Shown: positions 23,085 to 36,735, counted from the stretch's first letter. The stretch: DNA of 64,000 bases from Gymnogyps californianus (GCF_018139145.2 NC_059477.1:42035502-42099501), one strand, 5' to 3'. Program-made: numbers and translations. Notes: generated from the letters alone by a model not told the origin.

Positions 23085-26000
23085 TTTCCTCCCGCTCAGT
23101 ACCTATGCTTTTCTCCACCTCCAGGTATTCCGAGAGGCTTCCCCTCAAGACCCTGCTGCCCTGTGCATCCCCGACAAGAAGCACCAGCCAGGCACCATCC
23201 TGCCTTTGCTTATATTTGTCCCGGCATGGGGACCGCCTGCCCGCAGCCTCTCCCCGGATCTGCTTGCGTTGGAGCCGCCTGTCCCGGCGGCTGGTGTGTT
23301 TAATCTTTCGGAGGATGACTCATGGGGAAATGCCAGCCTCATCCGCCGAGAATTTTAAACAGAGGCTTTTTTAAAAAGGAATTGAAGAAAGCAACCATCT
23401 GTCTACGGGGAAACGTGCCGTTTTCTTCTCTTTCTGCCGGAGGAGGGACAGAGGGAGGGAGGCAAAGCCGTGCCAGGCGCTGGGTCTTACCCACCAAATG
23501 TGCTTCACCAAGTTTTGCCACTCCAGCTCTGGCTTGCTGCGTGCTGATGGCACGGGTTGTCATGACAATACCCACTTAATAAAAAAAATCCCAGGGAATT
23601 TAACGGGGATTAAACCGCCATGAGTCCATAGAAGCGAGCCAAGATGTGCCATGGGACTCGCTGGCACCTGCGCGCAGGTTTCTCTTGCCGTAGCCCTCCA
23701 TCACAAGGAGGGTGTTTGCGGTCGTCTGGGGTGGGTTTGTGTCTCTCCCTCCATCCCAGGGCCGTATCCATGCCAGCAGAGATCTGCTTGCCGCTGGATT
23801 AGGGTGAGGATTTGCTGTCCCTTTTGCAGAGGGAGGGGTGAAGCCACGCGCCCCCGATGCCCAGCTTCTAGGGCTAAAGCCAGGCGTTGCTTTTTCCTTT
23901 CTGCTCCTACAGCAGAAATGTAAAATGCAGAGAGTCGCTGGAAAATTGCAAATGATTAATTGGGGAGCTGCCACTGCACAGAATCAGCTTTTATCTTACT
24001 GCTTGAAATTAGGGACTGAGGAAAAGGGCCATCTCAGCAGCCCCTAAAAACAAATTATGGAGAATACGGGAACTGGGTCTGATTTAGCTCAGTGCTCACT
24101 CAAACCATCCTGCATCTCACAACATCGCACAGCTCCGGCTCTGCTCCCATCCCTGCTAGAGGGGATCTGCCCAACCTGCCATTCATTTATTGGTCTCACA
24201 GGCGTGGCTGACTTTAATCTGATGCTACAAAGCCATGGGGAAAGTACCCAGGGCTGTAAATAAGTAACAAACAGAAAAGAAATCATAAGGACCTCTGCAA
24301 AATGCTTGGAAAGAAAAAAAGCCCTCCTTCGCCCGGTGCTGCTGGGGTGCTGGCAGCACAGATACGGCCTCGGGGCTGCAACAAGGAGCTTGAGAAAGGC
24401 ACAGGCCACTTCGAGGAGAGATGGTGAGAGGGAAGGAGCTCCTTTTGCAAGGGCTGTTTAAATTCCCAGCACACGTGCTGGACGGACTGAAAGCCTGAAA
24501 TTATTCCAAGGGCTCCCTCATGCCTTACATACATACGGTGCTGGCATCGGCGATGCTTTCAAGTTAACACACAGCCAGAGAGTTCTCGGTAACTGCAAAT
24601 ATTATCATCTGCTTCTCATCAGGGTGGCCATTTCAGAAAGCCACGCTCCCTCTCCCTTCTCGCCCCAAGCCCCCGGCACCCCGAGCACACCCCGGCGCAG
24701 GACCCCACATCGCTCGGCTGGATGGATCGCACCGGCTTCGGTCAAAAATGCAACTGAAAAAGCTCTTTTCCAACAAATGGCATCAAAATCTGTTCAGGAT
24801 GTGTTTGAGTGTCTCATTTTAGGGTACGCCCATTCCTCCCTACTAGTCTGGCTGGTGAAAAGAGCTCTCAGAGCACTTTTTGCAAGCTTTTAACAAAAGC
24901 CCTTTGGCCAGGAGGCAGCTCCCATGGGCATGCTATCAAAGACAGTTGGTTTTTTCCATCTGCAAAGTTAAAATTAAGAAAATTTAAAAAAAAGAGATAA
25001 GAAGCCATGCTGGTGATGGGCAGCTCAGGCCAACTGGACCTGCTATTCACCTCCTGGGATGAGGGAGATTTTGGGGGGCACCTCAGCAAAGCTCAGGAGG
25101 GGTCGTTCCTGATGACGCCCAACTCAGGTAGCACCTCTGGGCACAACCGTGCTCGGTGTGGCCATTGCATCCACGGTGCCGGGCCGGTGTGGGAGGCACA
25201 GCAGAGATGCAGCAAGCGCTCCTGCTTTCTGTGCACAAGGGATTGATTTTCGGGACGCATGGCTTTCTGCTGGATGGACACATACGGCTCCTGCCCCGCT
25301 CCCCGCGCCCTTCATCCATGAACCTGCCGTAGGAGGGGTGCCGGCAGCCGAAGCCACTCAGCACTCACACCAACTGCTTTCAGTGCATTCATCACGGCTA
25401 CACGCAAACCAGGAATTCTTTATAGCAATGATTTAATCTTTCAACTAACAAAATTGAAAAAAAAAAATGGTAATCTGCTTTCAGATACTTCGCGGAGGGG
25501 AAGACGAGGCCACATTTGTTAAGTGATGCAGTAATTGACTCCCAGCTTCGGTGAGAAGGGATACGCCGGCATGCTCTGGGCAAAATGCTCTGGGGAAAAT
25601 GATTTGGAAGAGACTGCTAAAGGAGATGCCTCCGGGCGGGTGGGAGGAAGCGAGTCTCCTGGGCAGGGGCAAAATTTGGGGGAAAAAAATACCCTCTGCA
25701 AGCAGAAAAGGCAGAGGTGATGGAGGTGAGAGAAGGGCTGTGCCCCTGCTTGACTGTCCCCTTCTGTCCCCGTACGGGAGGTGCCTGCCGGGGAGCAGAA
25801 GAGCTGTCCCCGGGGCAGCCGACCTCGCGGCGGGTGCAACCGCCCTTCGGCAGCATTTCTCTGATTTGAGCTGCTAATGTGAATTCAGTGCCTCTGCCGA
25901 TAGGAAAAAGGACTAGAAAAAATCCTGAGTTCCGTTTGTAAGGTTGATCTTTTGGGGGGCTTCACTTGTGGGGGGGGTTGGGGTTTTTTTTCCTTCTTTT

Positions 26001-27163
26001 TTTCTCCTTTTTTCTCCCCAGAAAAACGGAATTTTTGTGGCCTGATTCCTTCCAGAAACTTGCGGCCCGAGTCACTGTCAGCTTCTGCCTTTGCCCTGCA
26101 GTAATTCAGCCGGTGGCTCTGGGACCACTCTCCACTTCAGCCTGTGGGAGCAAAACGAAATGGAGAGGATGCTTAAAACCATAAAAAGCTTCCAAAGCAT
26201 CATGCAGCTCTTCCCGTCTGTGCCAGAGCAGCAAGGGATGGCCTTTTATCTCACCGCTTCTGAAATTTTAGGAGAATTAGCTTACTCCCTGCCTTTGAAA
26301 GTCTCTGCTCAAGTGCTCACCGGAGCTGCTGTGGGCCTGTTAGGATAATCAGGAGATGGACGGGCACTCCTCTGCGCTCCCGGGTGGTCCGCCTGGAAAC
26401 TCCCCAGCACTCCATGGCTTTCCCATCCCACTAACTGGAAAAAAATCAAGTGGCCCTGGGGAATCGTCCCAGCATTTTGACAGACCTGAGTTATATCTCG
26501 GTTAAGCCTTTGTGGCCTTCACTATACTGTATGGCCTTCTTGCTGGAAGACTTCATCAGCGAAATAAGTCATTAAAAGGAGACCTCCTCGGATTTATGCT
26601 CTGCTCCTTTTGCGGTGTGCCATAGTACAGGGGATGTTTTTCCCTTGTGCTCGTCTGATGGGTTTCAGAGGTGTAAATCCCAGGATAATCACCTTCCTGG
26701 GATGCTGCAGTGCCTTCCCGGGATGCTGCAAGGACCGCATGCCTCAGGGCAGAGCAGCCCAAAAGAGCTCGGGATGCTGCTGCTGTGCTGCGGGGAGAGG
26801 GAGCAGAACGGACCCCACTCCATGGGCCAATGAACCCGTGTTATGATAGATAAAACCAGAGCTATGATTAAAAGTGAGTATATCCTGCAAAGCGTGTAAT
26901 GCTCAAAAAATATTAATGAACCCGGCAAATTTACTCCGAGATTTTTCTCTTCCATTTCTGCCATTAAATATACTTGGGAAAAAAAGTGACTTTTAATATC
27001 GCCGAGTGCTGGAAACATGAACATCTTGAAAACGCCTTGAAAAGACTGGAAACGATCCAGCCACGGAGCACAAATCTCACGCTCAAACCTACAGCAAGGG
27101 TTTCAAAAAGTGACGGCTCAGAGCTGTAGTCATGGTGAATGGTTTGATAAACCAAAATATATT

Positions 27164-27174
27164 GGGGGGGGGGG
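27164..27174. repeat. Poly-G tract (11 G)
   Basis: A run of G is followed by AGATGGGAAAAGGGG. This could form a G-quadruplex on this strand. Confidence 0.85.
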
Positions 27175-27800
27175 AGATGGGAAAAGGGGATTAAGGGCAG
27201 CCTCGATGGGAATAGTGGGAGGCTGCCATGGAAATCTGGCGGTGGCACAGGGATGGGGACAAGTCGTTGGCACAGAGGAGGATTGAAATACCGCACGTGA
27301 GTGACCTGAGTAGCAGAAATAGGATAAAATAAATGATGTAGGAATGTGCTGTGTGTGGGGATGAGGAACAGAGATCCGTGATGCCACACGGCGTATCCCT
27401 GGGAAGCAGCGGGGCACGCAAGGGAGAGGGCAGCCGCGGGGTGCGGTGGGCACGCTGCCTGAAATAAGCCAGATATTTCTATAGCAAAGTGGACCGGACT
27501 CGGTCAAGAGGAAGAAAAATACTCAGAGTTTGCCACCGGTTGAAAACTGTGAATTGGCACCTGGAGGGATTTTGAGGACGGAACAGAAAAAAGGTGTCCC
27601 GAGGGCGCTGGCTGAGGCATCGTCCCCAGGCTGGCAAGGAGAAGATGCCCGTCGGCTCCTGGAGGTGCCCGCTGCCGACAGCCAGCCCCTGCCTGAAAGG
27701 GAAAAATTTGGCACCGCAGGGAGTCGCTGGTATTTTCCCGAATATGCCATATGCAGAGAATTCGAAAAGGGGAGGGATAATGACCTTTAACAGTAAGATT

Positions 27801-27833
27801 ACAAAAAAAAAAAAAAACCCCACCAAAAAAAAA
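27801..27833. repeat. A-rich tract
   Basis: Two A-runs are separated by CCCCACC and are followed by AAACC words. This is simple sequence, with no retroelement body recognised. Confidence 0.8.
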
Positions 27834-28378
27834 AGAAACCAACCCAAACCATTACCATGATCATTGTAGCATGAAACACAAAACCTTCCTCTCGGAGCCA
27901 CACAAAGCCGTGTGGAGCACACCAGAGTAATTAATAAAATGAAAGCCCCGTTTCTTGCAGATGGAGATGTGGGGAATAAAGGAGCTACACTGCGCTGAGC
28001 TGTCATGCATCGCATGCTACATCTGTTATGGAAATCAGTGGTAGTGGGGCCTTTTGTTCGGGCTAAAGCCCTCCCAACAGGGATTTGGCTGAAGTAGATT
28101 TTCTTGTTATTAAACATGATTTCTAGCTAGTTGAGAGCAGATGCTCCTGCAGCATTTGGAACTAATAACCAACCTTCAAGTGTGCAGCATCCCTGAAAAG
28201 TCTGGGATGGCCTGCAAGAGCGATTCCAGCTCGGAGCGAATGCGCTGCCCTGGGTCCCTGCTTTGCACATGAATGCTGCTGACACCAGATGAGCCTTCTG
28301 GCCTCCCCGCTGCCAGCACCCCCGCCGCCCCCTCCCAGCCTTTTCATCGCCGAGGCTGCCGGGGAGCAGAGTGAGATG

Positions 28379-28394
28379 CACACACACACACACA
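28379..28394. repeat. (CA)n microsatellite, short
   Basis: About eight CA units are followed by TACACG. It is a short array of low mutability. Confidence 0.85.
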
Positions 28395-30432
28395 TACACG
28401 CATCTCAGTGCCCTCCCGCATCCCCCCAGCCGCACAAAGCCCTCCTCGGTTTGGAAAGGCACCAAACCCCATGCGCTTCCCCCCACAGCATCCCCTAATC
28501 TTGATGAAATCCCTCTGATGTCCCCCCTCCGATGCATGTTTGCTCAAGCCTCCCTGGCCATGCCCCGTGTCGAGCGGGAAAGGACCAGAGCAACCCAGCA
28601 CGGGGCCACCTGCCTTGGCCGGAGCCATTGCAATTACTGGTGGGAGTGCAGAAGGAAGGGACAAAGGGAGGAAGGCAACAAAAAGCCACCGGCGCATCCT
28701 TCGAGCGGCACGCCATCAGCATAGCACCTTGGTGCGGTGTTTCGGGATGGTGCTGCCTTCGTCAACACCAGAGAAAAGGGTCCTGGGGAAATGGGATGTG
28801 CAACAGCTCAGCAGTTTTAGGTGTGCATACGCAGAGGGAAGGATGCAGTTCAGCTGCGTTGCCCCAAATTTAGTTGTAGAAGCATGTCCCTATGTATTTG
28901 GACCCCCAAGCTTATCGAGGGTGGTTAAAGCTACAGAAGTGGTAGCAGAGAACAGGCATTTTGGAAGGAGAAGGGTTTCTCATAGCTGAGATACCCCATA
29001 CAACGCTGCTCATCCCTCCTGTTGGCTGCCCCTGCTCAGAAGCACCCGCAGCTCCCTGCTGTGAATCATGGCAAATCAGCAGGATGAAGAGCAGCAGAAC
29101 ACCTCTAAAGCGGACAAACACCAATAAACCTCTGATGCTGTGCTGGCAAGGAGAGGGCGAGATCGCAGTGCTGCCGTGCGAAGGTCAATGCTGTGCATCC
29201 CCAGCATCATGGATGCTCTGCTTCCATCCAGCATTAGTCACGGGAGCTGGCAGCATCGAAGGGAAGATATTTCCCTAAACGCTAGACATGCTATAGAATA
29301 AATGACTCACTGTCTGGTTTAAGGAAAGTCTTGAATCTAATTTGCAGTTACTACAGTCAGGAGAAGGTTAATGGCTCTACTCTGAGTAACTTGAAAGTAG
29401 CAGAGCGACCTACAACTGAAAGTCCTTCCCTGACTTTGGGAGGTCCAGTTTTGGGGGCAGAAAATGCCCTGCAGCCCCGTAAATTGCTTTTGTTCTCCTC
29501 TGCCCATGTTGGAAAGGTTGCGCAGCTCAGTGCAATCAGCACATTCCCAAGGAGGGGAACACATCCCCATCGCTCCGGATCGGGCCGTGGAGGTGCAGGG
29601 TGATCCCTGCCCCTCCAGCCGGGGCGGACACAGGAAAAAGGCTGAGGTTTGGCGTGCAGCTCCTTTGCTCTTACATCCCCAGATGCATTTATCCGAGCAG
29701 CCTCCTTTTCCCTTGCCCGGTCCCTCCGTGGTCGCCGCTAGCTTTTCCTCAGCACTGAGGTCACACAAGGACCCACCGTAACTCCTCGAGCAGCAGTCAA
29801 AGGTGCTCCAGGGCTTTACAGCAAACGTTCACCGCTTGTTTTACATGGTGACAACCATCACGCAGAGCACTTGATGCCGGCGGGTGGTTCAGCATCCTCT
29901 GCCCTGCTACATCCCAGGGCACTACCAGGACCACCGATGCCATTTGCTGGCCTGGCTGACCTGGATTCCAGCCATGGCTCGACACCTTAAAGCCATCCAC
30001 AGTGTTTATTTATTCTTCTCCTCCTTCAAATCAGGTGCTGGCTTAAGTCAAGGCTCCTTGTGCTGGGGATGAAGACTTTCTCTGGGCTTGCCCAAAAAAA
30101 GCCGGGTGACCCCAGCAGGGTCTGCAGCACAGCCCATGCACAGTCCCATCAGCCAGAGCCCTTCCCCTTCCTCTGCTGCTCATGGGTTACCAGGGACCGT
30201 AACTTGACTGTCCACATGTATCTATTTAATAATATTAAATAATATGAGCATTATTTCATTGCATATGCACTGAAAAACCACTTTTTTTCATGAGTGCACA
30301 ACCTGGGTACACTCGTAGCGGGTTATTGACACCTCCCCACTCCAATATTTTACATTTTCCTGCTAAAGTGAGTAGAACAGCTACTTTCATCCCAAAGCAG
30401 CACCTGGGGTGGGCTGGAGGCCCAGCACCGAT

Positions 30433-30590
30433 CCCCCCCGGGGGGGGGGGGAGGCCGTTCCCACCCACTGCCGGGGGCTGTGGGAAGCGGGACCCCAGGA
30501 ATGTGGTTTAACCAGGCAACGCCTCCGCTCGCTGGGCGAGGACCCCCGGGATTCCCATGGCAGGTTAAACACCGGCTGGGGGGGGGGGGG
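30433..30590. repeat. Paired poly-G tracts (12 G and 13 G)
   Basis: CCCCCCC followed by 12 G (30440-30451) is a self-complementary block. A second run of 13 G occurs at 30578-30590 and ends in CCC. GGG words between them make the interval a strong candidate for G-quadruplex formation and for sequencing errors in run length. Confidence 0.85.
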
Positions 30591-31631
30591 CCCTTGCTCA
30601 GCCCCCTCCCTTGCTCAGCACGGGCGGCCGTGGCAGAGCAGGGACTTCCCCGCGCTGTGCAAGGCAGATCCGTCCCCTTTCACAGCCTTTCTGCAGCTTA
30701 TATGTAAGCAACCTCGTACCGACTTCAACAGCGAATTGCAAGAGAAAAAGATTTATCGGCTTTAGGAGGACTTTGCAGAATTTGTGCCGTGGTGTATATA
30801 TAACAGCGAAGAGCTGGAGCTGCCAGGATTAGTGCTTCTGCGGAGCGCGCGAATAAGTGGGCTAAAAAACCATTTCCCCGTTTGACAGCTGTAGGAAAGC
30901 TTCCTTTTTCACAGATCCTTTTTAAAATTGGACGAGATCTTTTTTATTTTCCTCAGATTGCTTCGCATCCCTAATCCTCCAAACTAATTTAGGGAGGATA
31001 AAAAAGACACACTTGGCAGAACATCCCTCCTCAATAGCAAACAACTTGTACCGTCGCAGGGCTCTTGTGCTGGGAGCCTGGTCCCCGGCATCCCCTCACC
31101 GGGGCTCAGCGCAGCCCAAGGTCGTTTTGGACACTTGAGGGCCTCCTGGGAAGCTGGACGGGCTGCAGGAAAATAAAAAAGTTGCTTTTGTTTGAGCACA
31201 CAAACTGGCAACGGCTGCTGTTGCAGCCCTGGGGACTGCAGCTCTGCTGCAACTCCAGCATCTCGGTGGCTTTCGCAGAAAGGCTGGCAGCTAGAACGAG
31301 ATCTGAATGAGATGGACAGTCCCTGGGAAAAAAGGTTAATAAATCTTTACAAGGAAGGAATTTGGTAGGAAAAAGCCCAATGATCTGAGAATTACTAATT
31401 ACTTGCTTTTCAGCAAATAATCCCTCCCTTAGGAGAGCCAGCGCTGCTACGTGAGGATTAGGCAACAAAATGCCACATTGACAACGTCAAACTAGCCAAG
31501 CTCTCCCCGTTTCTCTCTGCAGATCGGCTATGAGAACCAGTCCAAGAGATGAGGAACAAGCTCAGACTCTTCCTTGGGCTCTCCTCCCCGCCTGCAAACA
31601 GCCCCAGAGGCAGGCAGGTCCTGCCTGGGGG

Positions 31632-31688
31632 GACCCAGTGCCACCAGACAGACCCAGTGCCACCAGACTGACCCAGCGCCACCGAGCC
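31632..31688. repeat. Tandem repeat, 19-bp unit, three copies
   Basis: ACCCAGTGCCACCAGACAG is followed by two further copies differing at a few bases. Confidence 0.85.
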
Positions 31689-34683
31689 CCATGCCCGCAA
31701 ACCGAAATAACTGTACCTGCTAGAGCTTTAAGCAGCTACCAAGATAGGTGGAAATACCCATAAATATCCATCAAATAGCCTAACTCATTTTAAAAATTTT
31801 AGTGAGGAACGTGGGGTGGGTTTGCTTTTGTTGCCCACCACCTCCCCGCTGTGCTGGCAGCCTGCTGGCCCGTGCCCCCTCACTCGGAAGGATCCCACCT
31901 TGGGGACGTGCTCATTACAAACGGTCTGCAGAACGAGGAGGTGCTGAATTGCACACACTCGGCACCGTGAGGCTTTGCCATCCCGCTGAGGTTCGGTGCC
32001 AGCTCTGTTTCTGCACCATGAACCAGTCTACCGTGTTTAGAAACACTGCTCCTCCTGGGGATCCACCCCCCCGGGATTTTCTGCAAGGGATGAGTTTTAG
32101 TAAACCACCTCAATTACCATAAGCGGTTGCACAACCCAGTTGTGCAATAAAAGAACAACAAAAAAAAAATTGCAAAAGTTAAGTGCTTTTTGGAAGTGGA
32201 CCCAGTCACGGTGATCTGCCAAGTATGTTTTCCAGGGATCAAATGGTGCTGAAGAGAAACATCTGACCAAGCCACAGCCCGTAACTGAAAATACTTCCGA
32301 TTCACCCCGTGCTCACTTCAGCAAGCAAACTGGAGCGCTGATGGGGGCGATCATCTTATCAATGCCAAAATCAAACCGTGCTTCCGCAGCTGCAGATGTC
32401 ACCTCAGCCCAGGCTCTAGTTTTAGAAGAGTAAACCTCTGGTCCTTCCTCTTGCTCAGAGGTTTCAACCACCATTGGCCAAAACTAGCAAGAAATGTTTC
32501 ATGGGAACAACAAAACTGGCAATTCTGGTCTGAAGGAAATGGTAAAAATAGCAGCAGTAAGAGGAAAAGAAACACTGGCAAGGTTAGTGGCTTTAGGCAG
32601 ACCTACCAACTTCCTTTTTTGACGTTAAAAGAAAAATGTAGATAAACCAAGACATCTCCACCTTCCATCCATTTAGAGCAAAATAAAGGAGGACTGAGCT
32701 GGTGGCATTAAAGGAGGGCAGTGATCAACTAGTGATCAACGTTGGTTAATTGAAAATGGATCTTTATCTCCTTTCTGTAGGAGTCTAAGGATGGTTTAAG
32801 AGTACCTTTAACAGTACTTTCCTAATCCACGCCGTTTGACTTGTGATCACACCACACTTAGGTATAGCACAGGAGTAACAGGAAACCAAGCCTGCGCACA
32901 TTAAATGGGTCAAAACTTCATTACCAACTTTGATGGATCTCAAAAGTAAAACTGGAGTCACCAGGAAGGCACATTTCTAGTGAGGCTTCAAAGAGGTTAT
33001 TTCTTTGTCCTAACCTACTCCACACTCTTACCAAGAACCAGAAAACAGCAGATCAGAGGTTCGAAAAGAAATAGCAGGATCTACAAAACCCCGGAGAAGG
33101 TTTGTAGATCACGCGGAATGTGCATGGCCATACTGCTCTACCAAGTGTGAGCAAAAACCAGCTGTGCCGCAGCCAGATGCCAGGAAGACCACTGAGCCCG
33201 TGGTGTGGGGAACTGGCGACGTGGGGCCAGAGGGGTTACGGTGAAGCTTAGGATGAACACGAAAGCACTACATCGTAGAAAGGCTGTGTGGCCCAACTGC
33301 TCCTCCAGCATTTGTAGTTCCCATAAAGATGCCAAAAACCTAAAAGAGTGCTGAGAGGAGCCACACGGTTGGTTAAATACGAATTGGGAAATACCCTTTC
33401 TAGCAAGAGATTCAAAGTCATTGAAGGAGTCGTTGATCTGCTTGGTTCTTGGTGACTTAATTCTAGACTAGTGACCTACAAGGTGTACTTAAATTCAGTA
33501 ATCAAGAGCATGTCAATCTGACACACGCATTAACTAGATGGAAAGACCAAAGGCTGAAACAAGGCAAGTTCAGACTACAAACCCAAGGCAGCTTTTTAGG
33601 CATAAAGATAATTAACCCCTGGCCAAATGCACCCCGCCGCAGCAGCCTCACCAGAGGAGTTTCTACACCCCAGCTTCACGCTGCCAGAGGCCACCTCCAG
33701 CTCCAAGAGGAGCTGCTGCAGGGCTGGTGTTTCAAGGATGTGGGGGGGGACAGGGGTCCCCAGGAACTCATGAGCTGCTGGAAGGGCACTGCAGCAGGGA
33801 GCGACACCACAGACCCAGCCCAGCACCCTCCCACCAAGACGGGTTGCCTTCTCGCACAGCGAGGCATTCAATCACATAATTACAGCACCGACAAACCCAG
33901 GGAACTAAACCCGGTTTGTCATCAGAAATAGCAAAGGATGATCACGTCAGCACAGGACGGTCACAAGCATTAGCGACATAAGCAACCGCTGCGACTTCTG
34001 CCTGACTTGAGAGATGTAGAGCAAACACGCATGCTTCAGTAGACCCAAAAGCGAGACGCTTAGAAGCTCTCCTGCCTCGACTTTACAAGGGGAGAAAACC
34101 TTGTGAAAGCGGTGAGGATGACCACCCTGGCCACACTCAGCATCATGTCCTCTGTGGCTGACTGGGAGCCTGACACCTAGCAGAGCTATGTGCTGGGCCA
34201 ACTCTTCCAAGAGGAGCCAGAGCAACCACCATGTCCCGACAGCGACAGAAAACCAGCACACCCCTTGGTTAGGCAAGGCCGTCTTTGCTGAACTCGCAGC
34301 AGGCAGCAAAGACCAGTTCCTAGGAACAACCTTAATACGTGAAACCTTTTAAAAAGCAGCATTCAATCCTTTAGAGGCAAAGCAAACCAAACTTCGTTTG
34401 TTTGCTTGCTCCCGTCTCCTTTGCCTCTGTCATTTTTGGGAAACACAAGTCAGATAAGTAACCCACACTACATACTTGAATATAATGCCAAAGAACCCAA
34501 AAGGCTGCAGCAAGGGTAAGATTGGTTTCTGTTCAAATCACATCCCAATTCCCAGCCGTGCCTGGCCTGTAGCTCAGTACAATTATGTCCAAAACACACA
34601 AGTGTTAATGAACTTAACACACAAAGGCCATTTCCACTACAAGTCAATTACTTTTTTTTTTAATTCAAAGAAAAAAATGGTAT

Positions 34684-34689
34684 TTTAAT
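34684..34689 (-). terminator. RND3: Distal poly(A) signal ATTAAA for RND3
   Basis: The second most common hexamer occurs in TTTATTAAAATACC on the minus strand. A U-rich stretch (ATTTTTTTCTTTG) follows at the expected downstream distance. It would give a 3' UTR of about 1.8 kb. Confidence 0.5.
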
Positions 34690-35186
34690 AAATACTGCAG
34701 AAACATTAACCGAACATACAAAGTGACTTCAACAAATAAAAAAAAGTAATGAATGTCCTGTTTTATAACAGTTATAACTTATTTTTTCCACAATATTTAA
34801 ATACAGAAAGCACTTACCAGCTATTTTGTAATACTGCCCTAAGCGCACTGTTGCATCAGTTAAAAGCTTATTATGATGGTAAAAATGTCTTTTTGTGGGA
34901 AAGAATCGGAATGGGTGTGGGTTTTTTTTTTTCTTCTTTTATCAGATGAAACAAAGTGCCGGGGAACACACAGAACTGAGTTTTAATTATGGTAACCCTT
35001 TACCTTTGCAAAGTTAACGTGAACACAGCTTTAACACTTCAAAAATGAAGCATTACCCTTGGGAACAAAATGCTTGTCCTCAGCAAGCGATAGCCACACT
35101 GGTTAGAGCTTACAGTATCCTTCTTTCGAGAGAAGCTATGAAGTTAAGTCGGTCAGTAAGCAGTTGCAAACAATTTTAAAGGTCGA

Positions 35187-35192
35187 TTTATT
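35187..35192 (-). terminator. RND3: Proximal poly(A) signal AATAAA for RND3
   Basis: A canonical hexamer lies about 1.3 kb after the stop codon on the minus strand, in CATTAAATAAATCG. Cleavage would be expected 15-30 nt further on, near 35,165. It would give a short 3' UTR isoform. Confidence 0.5.
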
Positions 35193-36483
35193 TAATGTAA
35201 CAATAGCATTCAGTAAGCAAAAAGGAATTTGACTCAACTGGTTCACTGATGTTTCATGGTTGTTGTCTGGATACGTATATATTATTCTTAAAGACTAAGG
35301 GCAGTATCCAGTTTCCACTGGGGACCCCTTAAGGCGTCGCAGTTCTTCAGACCCCATTGCCTCACCACGAGCAAACGCAGTCTGCAGCGAGCGACGGCTG
35401 CCCCAAAAATAAGAGCATCACAAAAGATAACCTGGCTCTGCTGGCTCATTTGCAGATTCTTGGGGTTTTTGCAAAGATAATTGCAGTGAACCACATCACA
35501 GAATAGCACTTCTCTGTAGCAGTTACAGAGGGCTAGATCCTGGGATCCACCTGGCTCTCCAACTCCTAGCAGAAGCAGAGGAGTCTCGGGGCTTCCCCAG
35601 ATGGGCAGTAAGGCTTAACGAATTATCATGGTTGTAAAACTAAGGATCTTTTGTCATCATAGCTCCTAGCACCTTTCACTTGAACCTACAGCGACATACC
35701 CATACAGTACACCAGAACTGGAGATCATTTCCACTCTAAATTACAATCGCAAAGAGGAACGGAAAGTCAGAGTCCTGCAATGGGCAGGTAGTTTGCCCCT
35801 ACACCCCAATTTGATCCGTTTAATTTCCACAGTGCGAGGGCACCTATAATACTGGGGAATCTCAAATGGTTGTCTTCAACGTGCTCAAACATAGATTGCG
35901 CTGCCGTCTCGGGAAGGCAAAACTCCAGACTTCTCACATACAGTGTTTTCCTCTAGGTGACGCACAGGCCTCGGTATACTCTCCATTTTAACGATGAGCT
36001 ACTAAAAAATTAGATCATATCCTTTGGAAAACCAACTATAAGGTCACAGGGATAGTTCCTTAATGAGGAGGGCATATCAATAACGTCTTCCTTAAAAAAA
36101 ACCATTAAAGTATTATTTTAATGAAATCAAAGTGGTAGCATCCAGGAGTAGAGCGTTAATAAAAGAAACAAGCACTGTCAATGACATCTCTCTTCTCTGC
36201 AGTGTTCTTTTCCCATTCACCCTCTCTTTTCTCAGCACATTCAAACATTTTCCCTTTTTTTTTTTTTTTGGCATTTTCTTCAATGTATCATTTGCTGATG
36301 CCACCTCGTTTAGAGCCATTTCTTCTCGCTGCTCAGTTCCTAAGTACAGTCTCACACAACAGGTGAAGTCTCCATTAAAGCGCTGGCATAAGCCCTCATT
36401 AAATACCATGTGGCTGTGTACTTCATTGAGCCTCCACCCATCCCGGACGCTCTCTTCCTCCTTCTCCAGGAAATCAAGGTCCT

Positions 36484-36735
36484 TCACATCACCGTGCAAC
36501 TCTTTGCTTTGTCCTTTCGCAAGTCCGTCGCCACTGTGGAAAGTTCTGGCCTGCCAGGCATGTGTGAAATTCGCTTTGTTGCCCTCTGCGATTTGTTTCT
36601 TTTAACATTTTTATTTGTTTTATTCACACACGCCAAGGTGGCAACATGAAAAATGTCTCTGACACTGTTTTCTGACTGTAAGGCTGAGCATTCAATATAT
36701 GTAGCTGCTCCAATCTGTTTGGCCATATTTGCACC
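36484..36735 (-). CDS. RND3: RND3 coding exon 5 (residues 162-244 and stop)
   Basis: This terminal coding exon begins GANMAKQ after the acceptor CCCTTAG|GGT. It carries the last nucleotide-binding motif (ECSA), the final helix and a long polar, basic tail rich in Lys, Arg, Asn and Ser. The tail ends in [10 protein letters not shown]. The last four residues are a CAAX box with Met at the X position, which predicts farnesylation of Cys241. The Ser just before this Cys lies in the known 14-3-3 docking and ROCK-phosphorylation region. The TGA-type end is followed directly by the 3' UTR. Confidence 0.97.
   Translation of the reverse strand, partial: GANMAKQIGAATYIECSALQSENSVRDIFHVATLACVNKTNKNVKRNKSQRATKRISHMPGRPELSTVATDLRKDKAKSCTVM

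Larger units (their letters stand above)
23085..34659. other. Intergenic desert downstream of RND3
   Basis: Unique sequence with several G-tracts and small tandem repeats. The part nearest RND3 (about 32.6-34.4 kb) has a different, more balanced texture and might be an old degenerate element or extended transcript, but I cannot classify it. Confidence 0.65.
34660..36483 (-). other. RND3: RND3 predicted 3' UTR (about 1.8 kb)
   Basis: AT-rich unique sequence follows the stop codon without splice sites or repeats. Two poly(A) hexamers on the minus strand, AATAAA at 35192-35187 and ATTAAA at 34689-34684, suggest ends near 35,165 and 34,660. The longer form is similar to the 3' UTR length I recall for mammalian RND3. 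The sequence includes several AUUUA pentamers, compatible with the short-lived mRNA expected of an inducible gene. The true end needs transcript data. Confidence 0.6.

Noticed and set aside
22685..23374. A 229-codon open frame on the plus strand
   Set aside because: Its length comes from an 18-bp minisatellite with no stop in several frames; the peptide has no family resemblance and the minus strand is open as well.
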